Assembly (NCBI GenBank): GCA_030151225.1
Contig: JASLEG010000093.1
Coordinates: forward strand, 1-55,991
Origin: Burkholderia sp.
Lineage (GTDB): Bacteria; Pseudomonadota; Gammaproteobacteria; Burkholderiales; Burkholderiaceae
Length of the DNA: 55,991 nucleotides
Direction of reading: 5' to 3'
Part shown: positions 53,501-55,991 of the stretch, in pieces
Layout of the letters: every line of letters starts with the position of its first letter
Position numbering within the stretch: the stretch's first letter is position 1
Program-made: the position numbers and the translations under genes
The notes under the pieces: generated by a model
Seen by the model: the letters and a program-made list of their open reading frames with translations, nothing else
Told to the model about the DNA's origin: nothing
Database searches by the model: none

Positions 53501-55991
53501 GAACGCGCTGCAGGCCGTCACCTACACGTCCTCCGCGGTCACGCCGGGCAGTGGCGCGCGCACCGTCAGCTTCACGGTGACCGACGGCACCCGATCCAGC
53601 ACGGCGGCCACCTCCACCGTGAACGTGACCGACACCGACCAGACGCCGGTGATCACCGGTTCGGGGGGCAACGCCTCGTTCACGCAGGGTGACAACAGTC
53701 CGGCCACGCCGGTGGTGGTCGATCCCGGCATCACGGTGTCGGACCGCGACAACCCCACGCTGACGCAGGCCAACGTGGTGATCGCGAGCGGCTACGATTC
53801 GAACGGCGACGCGCTGCTGTTCACCAACGACGGCTCGACGATGGGCAACATCTCGGGCTCGTATTCGAGCGGCGTGCTGGTGCTGACCTCCTCGAACGGC
53901 TCGGCCACGCTCGCGCAATGGCAGGCGGCGCTGCGCTCGATCACCTTCACCGATACCGCGGCCGTCCCGAGCACCACGCAGCGCGTCATCAACTTCGTGA
54001 TCACCGACGGCACCAAGGTCAGTTCCAACTTCCAGCGCGCGGTCAACGTGTCGCTGACCGACCAGACGCCGATCCTGACCGACAGCGGCGGCAACACCAC
54101 CTTCACCTCGGCGGACAACGCACCGTCCACGCCGGTGGCGGTCGACCCGGGCCTGACGCTGACCGATTCGGACAGCGCGACCATGACCTCGGCCACGGTG
54201 CAGATCACCGGTAACTACCATAACGGCGAGGACACGCTCGCGCTCGGCAGCGGCGCGTTCGGCGACATCCAGGCGAGCTTCAATACCGCCACCGGCACGC
54301 TCACGCTGACCTCGGCCGGCGCCTCGACCACCGCGCAGTGGCAGGCCGCCTTGCGCTCGATCACCTACACCGACACCGCCGCCGTGCCGCAGACGGCGAG
54401 CCGCACCATCACGTTCGGCGTCAACGACGGCACCAAGAGCAGCGTCACGTCGACCAAGACCGTCGCGGTGCAGGCGACCCACCAGACGCCGGTGCTCGGC
54501 CAGTCGAACAATTCGCTCGACTACCTGCCAGGCCAGCCGCCCACCACGATCGACAGCGGCATCACGCTGACCGACCTGAACGTGAGCGGCTCGACGCTGG
54601 TGTCGCTGACGATCACCGTGCAGCTCGGCGGCCAGGTAAGCGGCGACACGCTGAGCGTGGGCGTGCCGCCCAGCACGCTGACCAACGGCATGACGGTGAC
54701 CTACGGCAACGGCACGCTGACGATCACCTCCACCGGCGGCACCCTCGCGCAATGGCAGACGGTGCTCGACAACATCCAGTTCTCGGCGCCCAGCAACAGT
54801 CCGCTCGGCGGCCGCCCCGTCGACTTCACCATCAGCGACGGCGTGAAGACCAGCAACCAGATCATCTACTCCATCGACGTGATCAGCTCGGCCCCGGCGC
54901 TGGACAGCAACAGCACCGGCGATGCCAGCTTCGTGGCCGGCGACAACGCCAGCTCCACGCCGGTGGCGGTCGATCCGAACCTGCTGGTCGCCGACCCGCT
55001 CGGCAACGTGGTGGACAGCGCCGTGGTCGCGATCACCGGCAACCTGCACAGCGGCGAGGACGCGCTCTCGTTCATCAACGACGGCCTCACGATGGGCAAC
55101 ATCACCGCCAACTACAACGCGTTGACCGGTGTGCTCTCCCTGATCTCGAGCGACGGCTCGGCCACCCTCGCGCAGTGGCAGGCCGCACTGCGTTCGGTCA
55201 CCTACACCGACACCGCCGTCACGCCGAACACCGCGACACGCACCGTCAGCTTCTCGCTGAGCGCCGGCTCGCAGTTCAGCAACGTGATCACGCGCGACAT
55301 CACGGTCGCCGACGCCGACCAGACGCCGCTGCTGAGCTCCAGCAGTACCGGCAGCGCCGCGTTCGTGGCCGGCGACAACACGCTGTCCACGCCGGTGACG
55401 ATCGACACCGGCATCGCGATCTCCGATCTCGACAACACCACGCTGGCCTCGGCCACCGTGCAGATCGGCGCGGGCTTCCACGCCGGCGAGGACGTGCTGT
55501 TGTTCACCAACGACGGCACCATGGGCAACATCACGGCCAGCTACGACGCCGTGCACGGCACGCTCACGCTCGTCTCGAGCGACCACAGCGCCACGCTCGC
55601 GCAATGGCAGGCCGCGCTGAACGCGGTCACCTACACCGATACGGCCGTTACGCCCGACACGGCCACCCGCACCATCGGCTTCACCATCAACGACGGCGTG
55701 AAGAACAGCACGGCGATCACGCGCTCCGTCACGATCACCGACACCGACCAGACGCCGGTCATCACGTCCACCCAGACCGGCTCGACCACGTTCGTGGCCG
55801 GCGACAACACCGCGTCCATGCCGGTGGCCGTCGATTCGGGCATCCTGCTCAGCGATCTCGACAACACCACGCTGGCCTCGGCCACCGTGCAGATCGGCGC
55901 GGGCTTCCACGCCGGCGAGGACGTGCTCGGCTTCGTCAACGACGGCGCCACCATGGGCGACATCACCGCCAGCTACGACGCCGTGCACGGC
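50565..55991 (+). CDS. Giant repeat adhesin with LEPR motif and DUF4347 domain (3' partial)
   Basis: At least 1,809 codons, with no stop before the window ends. The N-terminus has basic residues and then LEPRVVYDA (Leu31-Glu-Pro-Arg34), the LEPR mark of type I-secreted giant adhesins. There is no Sec signal. Residues about 135-280 form a DUF4347 domain: VVFIDPS, SISLISHGSDN with His191, and LIYGCDVAQQ with Cys234. A beta-rich domain follows (about 305-465). From 51960 on come about ten tandem repeats of 135-144 residues, each with FVAGDN...STPVAVDPGI, SATLAQWQAALRSVTYT and a closing DxDQTP. A GGAGAG site lies before the ATG at 50565. The RTX/C-terminal signal and the exporter genes would be beyond the window. 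Confidence 0.9.
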   Translation, partial: MKIVKQWFARQKQSANRPGPRIAASPLLLALEPRVVYDASVAAIASHPHTHEHAPAEADAHRGVEVRNDAANANGANATTNAPPVPVDKPVRSAARAASDPASNAAMASTDANSAQDAQHTTNDISAAMPAAMQTQVVFIDPSVANYQTLIDGLPAGTQYVVLDANTDGLAQIAQYLQSHHGVESISLISHGSDNAVQVGSTWLTSGDISGYQAQLAQIGAAMSPGGDFLIYGCDVAQQADGRALVQQIADITHLNVAASVDATGASSLGGNWTLEYTVGAVHSTLNESASAVAQFDELLGVTTETYDQAANDNFQAVGQSQFTLDNIVYTLDQPANSFAYNDSNAPNGPTDITDSPTDGVLEVDADGSSTMRNLTISLANGHTFSLQSFDLSSFNGDLYIQANYANGSHSPLIQLATATVGGFTGTVSNTNQLGTAFNNIVSFSLIDQNDTGAFEPSLDNLAYIDGAPSLTASSGSATWTSSDNGAGGTPVAVDPGITLSDATTPNTSNSATVKITNVQSGDQLGFTAQNGISGSYNASTGTLTLTSGSALGIATWQQALESITYFNTQTSPSLSSGTRTVSFTFNDGTASSDPVTRNVTVTAADQTPLVTEGGSSSTGYIAGTTAIRIDTSVHVSDADTPKLASGIVTIASGYASGDTLAFNNSNSTLYGDIVGSYNATTHQLTLTSVTQNATVAQWQNALEAVTYSSATSTTAGTRDITFTVSDGTKTSTALHHSVAVTLGPVVSTDSGSAAFASGDNTTSTPVAVDSGITISDGNSTTLASATVAITGNFQINHDELVFIGNPATMGDISGVYDSGTGVLTLTSAGGASLAQWQSALRAIQFTNDLVVPSNATRTVSFQINDGTLTSSVATRTVTVTDTDQTPIVGGGGNTVSFVAGDNAVSTPVTVNHAITVSDADGGPIQQAVITITANYESTDALVFNNNNTALYGNISAVYSSGVLTLSSSGNQATLAQWQNALQAVTYTSSAVTPGSGARTVSFTVTDGTRSSTAATSTVNVTDTDQTPVITGSGGNASFTQGDNSPATPVVVDPGITVSDRDNPTLTQANVVIASGYDSNGDALLFTNDGSTMGNISGSYSSGVLVLTSSNGSATLAQWQAALRSITFTDTAAVPSTTQRVINFVITDGTKVSSNFQRAVNVSLTDQTPILTDSGGNTTFTSADNAPSTPVAVDPGLTLTDSDSATMTSATVQITGNYHNGEDTLALGSGAFGDIQASFNTATGTLTLTSAGASTTAQWQAALRSITYTDTAAVPQTASRTITFGVNDGTKSSVTSTKTVAVQATHQTPVLGQSNNSLDYLPGQPPTTIDSGITLTDLNVSGSTLVSLTITVQLGGQVSGDTLSVGVPPSTLTNGMTVTYGNGTLTITSTGGTLAQWQTVLDNIQFSAPSNSPLGGRPVDFTISDGVKTSNQIIYSIDVISSAPALDSNSTGDASFVAGDNASSTPVAVDPNLLVADPLGNVVDSAVVAITGNLHSGEDALSFINDGLTMGNITANYNALTGVLSLISSDGSATLAQWQAALRSVTYTDTAVTPNTATRTVSFSLSAGSQFSNVITRDITVADADQTPLLSSSSTGSAAFVAGDNTLSTPVTIDTGIAISDLDNTTLASATVQIGAGFHAGEDVLLFTNDGTMGNITASYDAVHGTLTLVSSDHSATLAQWQAALNAVTYTDTAVTPDTATRTIGFTINDGVKNSTAITRSVTITDTDQTPVITSTQTGSTTFVAGDNTASMPVAVDSGILLSDLDNTTLASATVQIGAGFHAGEDVLGFVNDGATMGDITASYDAVHG
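51960..55991 (+). repeat. Tandem adhesin repeats, about ten units of 405-432 bp
   Basis: Unit starts, judged by the DQTP-like boundary, are 51960, 52380, about 52791, 53214, 53637, 54060, 54480, about 54885, 55317 and 55746 (last cut off). The repeats are related but diverged, except the last two, which share a perfect 75-nt block (55424-55498 and 55853-55927) and a further near-match ending at the window edge. Recent duplication or gene conversion is therefore likely there. Confidence 0.85.

Noticed and set aside
49845..55988. A 2,047-codon open frame on the minus strand opposite the adhesin
   Set aside because: It mirrors the adhesin repeats and its residues (His/Arg/Gly/Val-rich, VGVGDRDG-like) are what a repetitive high-GC coding gene gives in antisense. 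No start signals or domains.
51960..55991. RTX calcium-binding nonapeptide repeats
   Set aside because: No GGxGxD pattern is visible in the window; any RTX block must lie beyond the end.

Overview
The window reads as chromosomal DNA of a beta-proteobacterium, most likely Burkholderia. The basis is very high GC with strong third-position bias, a Burkholderia-type general porin, an AcpA-type phosphoesterase, a short H-NS with the TWTGRGR motif, a ProQ/FinO protein with low-complexity tails, a YfhM/PbpC pair and an aromatic aminotransferase beside an AroP-like permease. The species cannot be fixed from sequence alone. No rRNA, tRNA, CRISPR array, intact insertion sequence or prophage was seen.

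Layout. 1-3.7 kb: the 3' part of an RND-type outer-membrane efflux gene, an AraC regulator, a fumarylacetoacetate-hydrolase-family enzyme and a CPBP membrane protease. 3.7-7.2 kb: MarC, a decayed HigB remnant followed by a HigA antitoxin whose stop codon is missing, a ChaA-like Ca2+/H+ exchanger and a LysR regulator. 7.2-10.1 kb: an HPP/CBS membrane protein and a MarR regulator that share an operator-like sequence, then a ClC chloride-channel pseudogene. 10.1-11.1 kb: a gene-free stretch with a 7-nt satellite repeat. 11.1-15.3 kb: a small exported protein and a divergent LysR / M20 amidohydrolase / MFS symporter unit. 15.3-18.4 kb: a RES-like toxin remnant, a divergent MurA paralogue and a porin. 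18.7-27.3 kb: a thioester alpha-2-macroglobulin overlapping pbpC, and a small membrane protein.

27.5-38 kb: a lipoprotein resembling (alpha/alpha)6 glycoside hydrolases, a TetR/SDR pair with matching operators, H-NS, about 1 kb of gene-free DNA, ProQ, PoxB, a DedA-rhodanese fusion and a UspA protein. 38-44.4 kb: a CHASE-like/PAS NarL-type histidine kinase with an overlapping response regulator, a DUF1488 protein, a TyrB-like aminotransferase and an AroP-like permease. 44.9-48.3 kb: an AcpA-type phosphoesterase and a dihaem cytochrome c peroxidase, each with a clear terminator. 48.5 kb to the end: GNAT acetyltransferase, DUF6916 protein, phage-tail-collar protein and a giant repeat adhesin with an LEPR motif and a DUF4347 domain, running off the end after at least 1,809 codons.

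The most interesting unit is the last one. A collar-fold protein, a small DUF6916 protein and an acetyltransferase sit directly upstream of a giant adhesin whose N-terminal domain carries a His/Cys pair arranged like a caspase-clan protease. The second theme is decay: remnants of HigB, RES-like and ClC genes, each next to intact housekeeping genes.
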